Source: Acanthaster planci
Taxonomy: Eukaryota; Echinodermata; Asteroidea; Valvatida; Acanthasteridae
DNA: 47,171 nucleotides
Assembly: GCF_001949145.1 (NCBI RefSeq)
Contig: NW_019091423.1
Location: forward strand, 453,485 to 500,655
Direction of reading: 5' to 3'
Shown one piece after another: positions 34,201 to 46,200 of the stretch. Positions within the stretch are counted from its first letter, which is position 1. Each line of letters begins with the position of its first letter. The translations under genes and the position numbers were made by a program. A model generated the notes under the pieces. That model did not search any database, was not told where the DNA came from, and saw nothing but the letters and a program-made list of their open reading frames with translations.

Positions 34201-37200
34201 TGTAATGCAAGTTACATACTAGCTTATGCACTGCATAACTTTTGTGAACTGTCATAATTTGTTGTGAAACCTACAGAACAAAATGTGGCTTAAAGTGGAA
34301 TTACAGGCAGCACCATGTTGTAAACACTGATGAATTTTCAATTTTACTAGAAGTCATCCAGGTCATTTGTAATGAATGTGCACGCAAAAGTAACTTAACA
34401 CTTGTTCAAACTTGACAACTTACGTTGGTCCAAAGGATTCTCCAATTTCAGTTTTGGTAAATTCACGACTAACTGCTTCATTGTATGGTATCCTATCTTC
34501 TACAGCACAATGATAAATGGCTGTAACTGGCTTTTTGTCTGGATACAGCCTGTGTGTGAATTAAAGACAAAGTACAATTTATGGGAAAGGTAAAACTTCC
34601 TAATGAAAGGAAAAAATATTTTAATCGGCTGATTATGCAGAGACAGTTTTTTTCATGTTCATTATCTGTGATCTACTGTACATGTACAATTACCGTAGCA
34701 CAAACATGTTCCTAAGTAATCACATTTTGGTAAAATGGGACTTTAATCCATGGATAGTATGGATATGATGGGGAAAAGTTTCAGAATGATGGCCAATTCA
34801 TAGTGACTGTAAAATTTAATCAAACGATGTCGAGAAATATTGGCAGCAAAATTTACTGGAGCTAGAATGAGTTTAACTTTTGCAAATTCAAAGAGTCAAT
34901 TTAAATTCTGTCTCTCATTACAAAATTGTATTAGTGTTCATTTTTGTATTAAATACCTGTATGAACCAGCCAATGCAGATTCATTTGATCAGTTTAAATT
35001 GGCAAAAACAAGTCAGTTCACAGGTGCAGCAGGGATATCACCATCAAATCCAACAAAAATGTACATGTAGTTTGTTAGCACCCTCTAAAGTCATCAACCA
35101 CTGGGGTTGTGCAAGGTTTTAGCGATTAACAAGAGTAATGACGACAAATGGCAGTGTCCGGACAACAAAATAGAGATGAGAATTTAATGAACAGAAATGG
35201 TAGGAGACTTGTAGAAATTATGAATTAATGACCGCCTTTGATGTGTGAAGCCTCATGAGTATATAAGTCCCAACCTTTTTTTGCTACGGGTACTAGGTAG
35301 GTTTGGGCATAGGGTTAAGGATATGGAGTATCAGATTTGACAGTAGAGGTACACATCACAACTCAGAGACTGTCCTTAAATTCAGAAAAGTCCGGTTTGT
35401 TGTTGTTGTTGTTGTTTTTTTGACAAAAGCAGGCCCCTAAGAGAGATTGTCTCCTTAACGGGGGACTTTTTCCCAAGTGGGCTTGGATATTTATACCCAC
35501 ATGTTATTATCAATTTTTACTCCATCTCCTCAATTCATATAGGCCTCCTAAATTATTTTATATAAACTTTGTACCATATCATTTGATTTACTGTATGTAA
35601 AGTGTAACCAGCCTTCCCTTGGGTGAGGTTGACAGGTTACGTATGGTACTTTTTGGTCAAGAAATTCATTGTACTGAACTTTCTACAATGTACAGCCACA
35701 TTCTTGACATGTACCTTGGGTATGCATTTCCAATTTGTCCTTTGTACATGTATTGAGATTCTTAGAACTTATTTTGCCATTTAGAGTGTGGTTCTCCCAT
35801 AAGAATACACACATGTGGGTATGAGCTCATTCCTGTACCAACAGCCATGCCTGAAGAACAGACTTTTCTTTAATCCAGATTTTGTTATCTCCGTTTGTTA
35901 CGTTGAGTTCTGTCTGCTGGAATCACAGCCTACCTCTTGAAATCCAATAGCCAAGCACTACCGAATGTTACCATAATTTGCTGACAATGTTCATTTTGTC
36001 ATCTTGAGATGCAAGGCTTGTAAAACTCCTTGAATTAAAGGTATGATTAGTAACTTTGTTCACTGTTAAATTCAGAAATGTAATATGAATTTGTCATGTG
36101 AATTTTTGGACCAAATTGTGTATGTTGCAAGTCTACACATATAGGTTTATGCGGATACTTAATCTTTCGATTCACTTCTTGCAGGTGTTTTTACCTGATC
36201 CACTATTCTATGGTGGCCTTGCAAATCGCAAATTCTTTCCTGTAGTGACATTTCGATTTTTATAATGGAGTTTATCTTGTCCTGCACTGTGACCATAAAA
36301 TCTGTGCTAAGAAACTTCTAATTTCTTCTCTACTTGTTACCATTTACTGTGTGTTCAGTAGTTTGCATTTATTTATATTTCTGCATTTCACACAATCCTC
36401 TCAACTACATGTATTTCGTTTCATTTGGTCATCTTGGCTCAAGCTACTTTCAGGTTCCTTTTTAGTTTTATTGACTCCACACTGCTTGGTAACAAAAGGA
36501 TTGATATTTTGAAAAATTGTTTTGATCCAGTCTTTTTCCAGTAATCATTACCTTTAGCACCCTGTTCTTGTAATAAGGAAATAAAGTCTACCTTTTCGAA
36601 ACAATTTATCTAGATAAGGTGGCGACGATCTCCCTTTTCATACCAGGAAGAAAAGAGGACAGGACTGTTGGTTTTTGAGGAAAATTATGGGGTAAAACAG
36701 CTGTGTACCGTACTGTGACACTGCACCAAAGAGTTGTGAACAAAGAGGAATAGCGAATGATGTCTGGTTCCTTGACCTGGATGGAGTGTTTTTATAAATC
36801 CACAAAGGCTGGATCGGGAAACCAGATGAGAAACAAAATGGCTTGATCTGACTTAGCAGTCATCTTTCACAAAACTCGGGTGAGGAAATTGGGGTTTTCT
36901 TACTTGGATACTGTCAAAATTTACCTCAACTAGCACTATTAGGATTAAAGAATGGACTCTCAAGGTCAATACATCTGTTACATGTAGTTTGAAAAAGTGG
37001 ACTTTGTTTCCTTTTTATCTGATTATATGAACTGAGTGCTAAAGGTAATGACTACCGTTTTTCCCACCCATGTCCCATTGCAGACTTCTGCATGTAATCC
37101 TAGAATAGTAGAAGTAAACAGTAGAATTTTTTAAAACAGCAGCCTAGAATAGGGTGTTTTCTTCTGCTGAATTCAGACCCTATGGCAATGGCAGGTCCCC

Positions 37201-40200
37201 AAGCCCACTTGAAAAAAAGTCCCTGTTTTGGAAAACATTCCATCTTCCCAGGGACTGATTTTGTCCCCAATGAAGCCGCATCTCTGAGTTTAAAGAATGT
37301 CTCTCAGTGGTGGCATGCACCCCTACTACATGTATTTAAAGAGAATTTGTAACACTGACCATCTCTGGTTCTGTTACATGCCTAGCTTTTTTTAGTTTCT
37401 CATGGAATTTTTCACCGTTTATTTCATACGCCACCATCCTTTCCTTCACAAGCATGACCTATCCTTTTTTCCATGGCAACATTGCCCAAAACCAAGAAAA
37501 CTGATTGTGCTGATGCCACTGGTAATGGGTCTATGGGGTAGGCTTCACCGGCCTCAGAGGTTTTTTCTTGGCCCCAAACTGGTGCCGAGTCCATCTCGGC
37601 CTCACTAGTTGCGGCAGCAGGTCCAAGTCCTGTAGCACTCTGCCTATCTGAGGAAGCCTCCATTGGCATGTCTGACGGTAACATCTCTTGTTCACCTGGG
37701 GCTGTTGGCAAACAGTCCCCACTTACCAAGTTATCCCCATCATCTGGTAGGTCATCCAGGGTAGGTGTCGGTAAGGGGCTGGGTGGCAAAGGCTCCTTTT
37801 GTTCCAATGCTGACAGTGGTCCTCCTGTCGCAACGTGGTCCTTTCCGGCTGAGGCTGCCATGCCACTCGCTTCCATCAGCTCACCTCCATGTCGCCAAAG
37901 TATGGTTTCAGCCTGTTGTAGTGGACCACTTTGGCTCAGGACCGAGGGGACATGTGAATCTTGTGACGTCATCAATCTTCTTTGACACCAGGAATAGGCC
38001 TTTTCACCAGCATTGGAGCTTGGGCAAGCGACCCACATTTCTGGCTGAGTGTACAACCACACCGGCTACCTGGGCTCATACCCAGCCCCCGCCGCCTTGT
38101 GGTTGTAGTGATGTTTCTGGTACACTTAACTCCTCTGTAGATGGCGAAGGGCAAATTCAGGGGCACCCTCGATCCTTGCCCACAGCCAGTCTACATACCC
38201 GTATACTGCCACTTCTGTTTGCTCTTCCAGCTGGCCTACCACCAGATCCAGTGGAAGTCCCACCTCTCGGCCAAGCATCAGCATATTCGACATGAGCTTA
38301 GTGCTGCCGTGCTGTGAGGAACGGTAGGCCATCATCACATAAAGGATCTGACTGGGGGTGGAAAAGTGTAGTGTGGGTCTTGTGGATGCCAAGTAATTTT
38401 CAAACGCCTTTGAATAGGTTTGCCTCCAACTCCTTCCGCTAATCCGTGCGAACTTCAAAGGAGGAACCGAAGCGTGAAATGACCTCCTCGACAAGCACCC
38501 TGGCAACGGTCTCTGAAGCCTTGTCAGGAAACGGAAAGGCCTCAACCCACTTGGTGAGGTAGTCAGCCACAACCATAATGCTTGTATTTCCTGCCTTAGT
38601 TCGCTAAGCGCTCCATCAGGGCCCCCACCAGATATTGTTGAAGGTAAGCTTTCTGAGGCAGTAGGGGTGGCTTCTTGGACCCACACTTATAGCACTTCCA
38701 GCACAATTCCCCTGCCTGGCATCTCATCCCCTTCCAATACACAGACGCCTCCCTAAGCTTTCCAACCATCCCCTCCCCCCGTGACCCAAAGTCTCGTTGT
38801 CATGGACCAAGAGCAAGAGGTACGTGACTCTGACTTGTGGAACCACAATCTTTCAGGCCGGTGGTTGGTTGTTGGGCTGCTCCCATCTGACCTGCAAGAC
38901 ACCTTGAAACAGTCTCAGTGTCTCCCACTTATCCCACCAGAACTTAATGTTCTCTTCCAGTGCGGAGGCATCTCATCAGCTGGGTCTGGGGCCTCCATCA
39001 TTGAGCCATTGCACAATTATTCCCAGCTTGGGGTCGTTGTGCTGTTCCCTCTTTAACCTCTCTCAGTCCCAGGTCTCTAAGAGTTCGGCTGGCCTACTGG
39101 CCTTATGTGGGCTACAAACTGTGCCCAACAACATCTCTTCCCTGCTAATGTGAGACTCGCCATTGGCCAATGGGTCCTGCCGGTCAGCAGAGACTCCTCC
39201 AATGTAGCATTAATGGTCCAGTTCCTTGGATCTCCTGCACTGGCCACATGGGATCCTGGAGATGGCATCGGCATTTGCGTGCATCCTCCGCGCCCAATGC
39301 TCAACATCTAACTCAAAACATCCCAATCTCTGGATCTACTGTGCAGTTTGTCCTTCAGGCTTGCAAAAGTTTAATAGCCACCATAGGGACCCATGATCTG
39401 TCCTTAGTAGGAACCGTTTCCCGAGGAGATGGTGCTTGAAGTAATGGGCAAAGTGAACCACGGCCAGCAACTCCGTACAGTAGTTGCATTCGGCCTTTGA
39501 CAAGGTACGGCTGCAGTAGGCAATCAACCTTTCCCCATCGTCCCCCTCATATGACAACACTGCTCCGATGGTGCAACGGCTGGCATTTGTGTCCAGAATG
39601 TAGTGGTGTTCCACGCCAGGGTAATGCAACATCAGTGCTGTAGCCAGTGCATCTTTGAGGTGATTGAATGCTGACTGACAGTCAACTTACTGGGTGAAAG
39701 CCTTCTCACTCTTGGTGGGGGCGTGAAGAAGACAAGCGATTGCAGTAAAGTCTGTGATAAAGTACCAACAGGATGCAAGACCCAGGAAACTACGCCCTTG
39801 TGTCAGGTTCACTGGTCGCGGCCAGTTTCTGATGACAGCAACCTTCTCTGGGTCTGCTCTTACCCCCTTGGCTGACACCACATGACCCCGAAAGGACACT
39901 TCAGTCTTGAAAAGGTCACACTTCTTCAGTTTGAGTCTCAAACCAGTCTCTTGGAACTGCTCCAGCACAGCGGCCAGTCTCTGGTAGTGCTCCTCGAAGT
40001 CAGCTCCCCAAACTATGACGTTGTCAAAGTAGACAACCGCAACTCCCATTGCTGCCCCTCAGCACCCGTTCCATCAGGCGCTCGAAGGTCGCTGGGGCAT
40101 TGCAGAGTCTGGAAAGCATCACAGTGAACTGGTACAACCCATTCTGCATTCCAAAAGTTGTCTTCTCCCAGTCCTCCTTGTCCATGCCGACCTGCCAAGT

Positions 40201-43200
40201 CAAGCATACTAAACCACCTTGATCTGCTCAAGGCATGCAGTTTGTCCTCGATCCCGGGAATGGAGTAAGCATCCTTCAGTGTCACCTTCTTGACCTTCCG
40301 GCTGTCCACACAAAAATGAACAGCTGTCCTTCCTGACGAGCACCACTGCGAGGACCACGGACTACTAGATGGCACTACTACACCCTCCAGCAACATTTGG
40401 TCTACCTGCTCCTCTGCCTCCCGCTGTTTATGGAGCTGCAATCTCCACGGTGGTTGTCGTGTAGGAGTCGCCATTCCCGTATTGAATTTATGCTGGTTCA
40501 AGTTTGTCCGACCAAACTTGCCATCTGGGCCAGTGAACACCTCCGAAAACTAGAAGCTCTACCAGCCTGGAGCACTCCACAGCTCCTCGGTCTTAGAGGT
40601 CTTGCACATGAGATGGCACTTCCTCTCGGGCAACTTTCCTGTTGGCTTGTAGACCCTCACCGGCACAGGTCCATTTTTTGTGTCAACCACAAACTGGTGG
40701 CAACCGCAACTTGACAACTGTCGGTTGTTTCCAAGTAGGGATGAACCACCCCCATCGCCTTCGGCTGAGCAGTCTTGATGGTCCCTGGAATAAAAGCCTC
40801 CTGTCCGGCTGGCATCACCATGTTCTCTGTCACCTGCACCCTTGCCACCATAGGTTGATGCTTGCACCCTTCTAGGGAACTGTCTTCCCGTTGATGATGA
40901 CTATGTTGTCGCCCCACCGCCACAGTGGTATTTGGACAGGAAATCAATGCCTACAATCACCTCTGGTTTGATGTTGACTATAGCGCAGGTATGATTCATG
41001 AGCTGCTCCCCAACCTGCAGCTCAAAGTTGGCCAAACTTTTAGCTAGCATGGAGCTGCCATCTGCCATTCTCAAAGTCTTTGTTTCTCCACCTGGGGCAA
41101 GGCATTGAAGACCCGCTTCAAAATCAAACTCACTGCTGTTTCGGTATCAAAAGAGGAAATGCACCAGCTTCCAGGCTACTTTACCTGTCACGTAGTTTCC
41201 CCCGAGTTGTTCCCATTGAGGCTGGTTTTGGGAGAGCGGTACACCTCCCAGCTGGAGAACGATGTCTTGCGGACGCCTCCTTTGGTTCTCCTTGACAGTC
41301 AGAGGTCGGCCTCCACCTCTGATGGGGACAATTTTGTTTGATGCGTGCCCCAGCTTATGACAGCAAAAGCATTCCACCCTAGGCCAGGAGCCTAATGCAA
41401 CTCCATCCCCAGTCGGCAGCCCCTGTCTCTCGGCTGAAATTGGAACGGGCTGGGCCACTGTTCTGATGTCCCTGGTTCCTGGTTTTCCCTTCCAGCTATG
41501 CATCTGAGACTCAAGGAAAGCCTCCACTTCAGTTGCAAGGGTGATGGCTTTGGTCAGTTTGGTCGCTCTCCTCAAAAAAATGTGTCCCTGCAACTGATCA
41601 TGCCCTAGGGCATTATGAAAAGTTTCCACCATCAACTTTTGTGAGCATGCGCTGGTAGTTTCAGGTAGCACTTTGCAATTAGACAACAAATGGATTGTCC
41701 CAGACTACTTAAGGGCAAGTCGTGGCCACTTCTACGCGTCAGCAGTTGAGCGCGATGTAGGGGAACCTGTGCTGCCACCCTGAACTGCTGCTCGAAGTCC
41801 TCAACAATACAGGAATAGTCCTTTCCTGCCCCGGTGTCATATCTGCTAAAGCTTCTTGGACCGTGTCCCTCAGACGGAATGTTAGGAATATTGCTTTGTC
41901 CACCTCCCTAAAATGGTGGATCGCTCCAACACTCTCAAAGTGGATTAGGTAGTGGGAGTATGACATGCTCCTGTCGAACTTATTTGGAAGCATCACTGGT
42001 CTCTGACCTTTTGTCTCCAAAAGCTTCTGAGGTGACCTGTTACACGATTGTCAGCTACGCCCCTCTAGCACAGGTGCAGGCCAGCAGAGGTGGTAAAGCC
42101 CTAATGACTTCAGTACAAGGCAGTTGCATGTGCACCCTTGACATGCAGCCAAGGCAGCGCTGAAAGCCCGAACCATTGACTCTGACAGAGCTGTTCTGCA
42201 CCATTGATTTGTGTGAGGAGCCGTTGGGCCCCATTGATTTGTGTACGGAGCAGCTCTGGTGGCTCTGCACGACTGACTTGTGTGAGGAGCAGCGCTGGCG
42301 GCTCCGCACCATTAACTTGTGCGAGGAGCCGTTGGGCCCCATTGGCTTGTGGGAGGTGCCGTTGGGCCCCACTGACTTGTGTAAGGATCAGCACCAATGG
42401 CTCCCCTCGCTTTATCCGGGTAAACTGGCTGGCACCCATGGGTGTCTCAATGTAGAACCCCTCCCAAGCCGCCTTGACAGGTGCATCTTGGCAATGCTCC
42501 ATGTGGAACTGAGCTACTGTTGCAGTTCTGCCTGCAACATGGGGTGATACTCCGGGGAGTCTCGCTTGCACTTTTTTGGTGAAACGTGTCTCCAGTTGAA
42601 GCCCTGCCCCTGCTTCCTTGACAGGTACAGCTCGACTGTGTTCCGAATGGAATGTTGTGTCCGCCACGACATTGTTATCAACATAGGGCAGTTCCCGAAA
42701 GGATTAGCACTAGGCGTACTAAGACAAAATTTGTGGGGTGTCCCCATACCAAATCTTGTCCCCACTGCATCAACAGGCACAACTCAACTGTGCCCAAGAC
42801 TGCTTGTCGCGCAGCCAGCCAACGCAAGGGGCAGTTCCCCAACGGAATTTCTACCAGCACTGACTGCATTAAGGAAAATTTTGTGGGGTGTTCTCGCACC
42901 AAGTCTCGCCACAGCTGCATCGACAGGCACTACTCCACAGTGCTCCAAATGGGTTATATTGTCTGTCGCGCTGTTGACCACAGCACAGGGCAGTTCCCAA
43001 GGGGTACTGGCATGTGAAGTGTCAACGGGGACAAAGCATGGAATGTAAGATAACTTTTTGCGCTGCTCAACTCCTACCATCCTACCCCCGTAAACGCCTC
43101 CCTCAGTGCCAACTGTTCCCAAATTGTCTTTGAAAAAGGATTCAAGCTCATCGATTGTCAAATTGGTTAACTAGGAATTGCCCCAGGCTGTCCTATAGGC

Positions 43201-46200
43201 TACGAGGCCCCAATACAACCCACATCCTCGCCATGTGGCGAGTTAGATGCCGACTCAACGTAGTTCAGAATATTCATGGCTGGATCAACAGCAAAATTTT
43301 CCCTAAAAAATTCACCTTTTTCTTTCTCATCAGGCGTGCCGCCGCTGCCACCAATGTTCTTTTATACACCTGACAAAACTGATGCCATACAGGTTTTTAG
43401 TTTCTCGGGGCATTTTCACCGTTTATTTCATACACCACCATCCTTTCCTTCACAAGCATGACCTTTCCTTTTCTCCATGGTAACGCCACCCAAAACCTTG
43501 TAACCAAACCTATTGTGCCGGTGCAGTAGGCAACGGGTCTCCGGGTCAACCAGCAAGGGCTCCAAGGCACGGCTCTGTAGTGGTTCCGTGCTGGTGCCCT
43601 CTACCGGCCGGCGGGTGCCAACACTACCATATGCATCAGAATGGGTTTGGGGGGAAAATTGGCTTGAGCAAGTGAAATTTTTTAACATTTTTGATATTAT
43701 GACAAAACTGGGCAGCATTCAAAAACCCAAAGCATTACGAACCCATAAAAAGTGGCAGTGCAACAAGTCACACGGAATGTGGCTCCCATACTATCGAAGT
43801 AGCTCTATTAATTAATCATGGTATCACAAATTTTGAGTTTTGCCAGTGAGTTCCCAATCGGCAATATTAGCCCAGGTAATCAATAATTTATGGCCCGAGG
43901 ATAAGATTTAGTAAAACAGAGGGAAAAATTTTGCATGTTTCCATAAGTTTTGATAATTTTTAATAAAAGATGCGATTTTTCCGAAAGTTGTTAATTCTCC
44001 TTGACCGTGTATCTCATTACCTACCGTCTATCTTTTTCACCGTTATTTCCAACGCCACCCTGCCCTTGGATATCTGTTACTGGGTTCCAATAAGTCAATT
44101 TTGAAATGGCCAAAGGTGTCTAAAGGCATATTTTAACTGGAAAAATTCCCAGTGTTTTTCGAACTCAAAATAAAGGCTTCTGCATTGAAAAAAAACGTTT
44201 TGAGTGCATAAAACATGCCTCCAACCTCCATTACAATAGACTTGTATCAGTCGTACTTTTACCCTTTGTGTCCAGGGTAATTAGCGAATAACTATGTCGG
44301 TATTATTGTCGTAATTTGAAGAATTTGCAATGGATATTTACACTTTCTAAAATAAATTTGGAATAAAATGGTTCAGGTCTAATGAGATGGTTACAACTCT
44401 TGGAGAATCAGAACTCAGAAAGAAGACATTTTTAACAAAATAAAATGACATTTACAGTACAATACCCACATATTTATTATTCCTTCAGCAAAACACCAAT
44501 TTAAGTAATAAGATGTATGTCAAAGTTGTTGCTACGTGTACATATAAGATTGGGGTTAACAAGTTCTGGTGGAAAAAAAATGAAGTCATTCCTTTCCTGA
44601 TTAACAAGCGTTAAACAGTGCAATTGTTCCCATCTCATTCCCTCCGTGTTTGGCATCTCTAAGGAGACTAGAAAAATGGAGTCAAATACAGGTAAACTGG
44701 AACATTAAAACATTCAAATGAGGCTATTTTGTTTTCTCTAAAAACAGAATCATTCTTTTTATCTTTATTTATTCATAAACAAAGTGCTTTAAAGGCCATC
44801 ATAGAAACCATTTTGGATACCGCAATTAGACCCCAAAAAAGTCGATCTCTGGTCAGCGTGCGCATCAATTTGAACGTGCGTGTCAATATTTTTTTCCTCA
44901 ATTTTTCCTCAACATTTTCAAAACAGCATTCCCCTTTATTTCTGCACCACCTAAATGTTCATGAGTGGACTGACTCCCGGCAACAAGTCCACAAGTCAGC
45001 AGGGCAACTTGTTCAAGGAACCAGACTAATTCATGGGTAGCTCATACCTGGTGATATTACTGATAGATCTGTTATGACTGCGTAATGTTGATGTTGAACA
45101 TAAACAGTAGACCATGGGTTCATGGGTAGGTTACAAAGTTGCAGCCAGCTGATCAACAACAATGGCAGCATGGTGTGCGACGCGCTACAACTAGCCTTTG
45201 CTCTTTGATTAAATAATAAAATATGCCCCTTATTTCCTTGTCCGTTGCCAGTCTTAAAAAGTGCCCCCCCAAAAAAAACCACATCGCTGCATCAATTCTG
45301 GAACTTCGGTCTGACTGGAGACCGAGTATTTTTATTTTTTGGCCTACCAGTAATACTACATGTATATGGATTTTCTGAGCTATGACTACTATCATACTCA
45401 TAGAGGAAAATAAATTTAACTTCAAACAAAATTTTATGAATTAAGTTAAAAAGTAAGAATTTAGAAACCACAAGAAGGATAGGATAATTCAGGAAGGCGA
45501 GCAAGCGATCTTTATTTCGGTCAGGAAATGTGATAACTAGCCTATGCGATAAAACTAAACTAAATTATTCCAGAACTATAGCTTTTCACGAGTCACTTTT
45601 CATCAGATTCGCCCATTTGTGGGATACCCTGACAGGCATTGTAGACAGCCTGATCTTTGGTCTCAACACTTTCATTGCCAAACTGAGGGTACACTGGCCG
45701 ACTGCAGGTGTGAACTACATGCCATCTTGAGCCCTTATACAGATGGAATTTCGCTTAACTTTTTTCCTGAACTCTGTTTTTTTTCTTAATCCCGTTTTTT
45801 TTTATAACTGCTTGTTTTCTTTTAATAACTGCTTGTTTATATTACCTGGGGTTTGTGTTTGTATGTTTGTGTGGCCGTTGGTTGTTTACTTGGTCATTTC
45901 TTCCTCTATATGTTTGTCTGTTGGGTTGTTTATCCTCTGTCTGTCTGGTGTGGGTGGGTGGACCGTTTGTCTGTCTGTTAGTTTGTTGTCCTTCCCTTTG
46001 TCTTACTTTTTTGTCCTGTTTTGTTTCTACTACTTGTATGTCTCGGAGGTTGTGTTTCTTCATCTGTAGGGTCACCTGTTTCTTGTCGACTGTGAGTTTG
46101 TTTTGTGGGAGTTTTGTTTTGTTCTTAGATTTTTAGTTACCATCGGGGTGTCTTCCTTGCTTTTCTTGTAAATATGGAGCAATACATAAAATTGTCACAT

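Larger units (their letters stand above)
37395..43540 (-). mobile_element. Ty3/gypsy LTR retrotransposon, decayed
   Basis: The order on the minus strand is gag (about 41.1-42.0 kb), protease (about 40.9-41.15 kb), reverse transcriptase (about 39.7-40.55 kb), RNase H (39.3-39.65 kb) and integrase (37.9-38.9 kb), which is the Ty3/gypsy order. A direct repeat of about 140 bp at 37395-37537 and 43397-43538 (sharing CACCGTTTATTTCATAC and CCTTCACAAGCATGACC) is the likely U3 part of the LTRs. Neither LTR boundary nor a target duplication could be fixed, and the 3' copy seems truncated. The minus strand after the 5' repeat has TATAAAAG and then a TGGTGGCAGCGGCGG string that could be a primer-binding site. 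Confidence 0.85.

Noticed and set aside
37765-38295. Plus-strand ORFs at 37402-43815
   Set aside because: They are shadows of the minus-strand gypsy element.
45743-46136. Hydrophobic plus-strand ORFs at 45743-46136
   Set aside because: They arise from T/G-rich low-complexity sequence with CTGT and TTTG repeats; no exon context.
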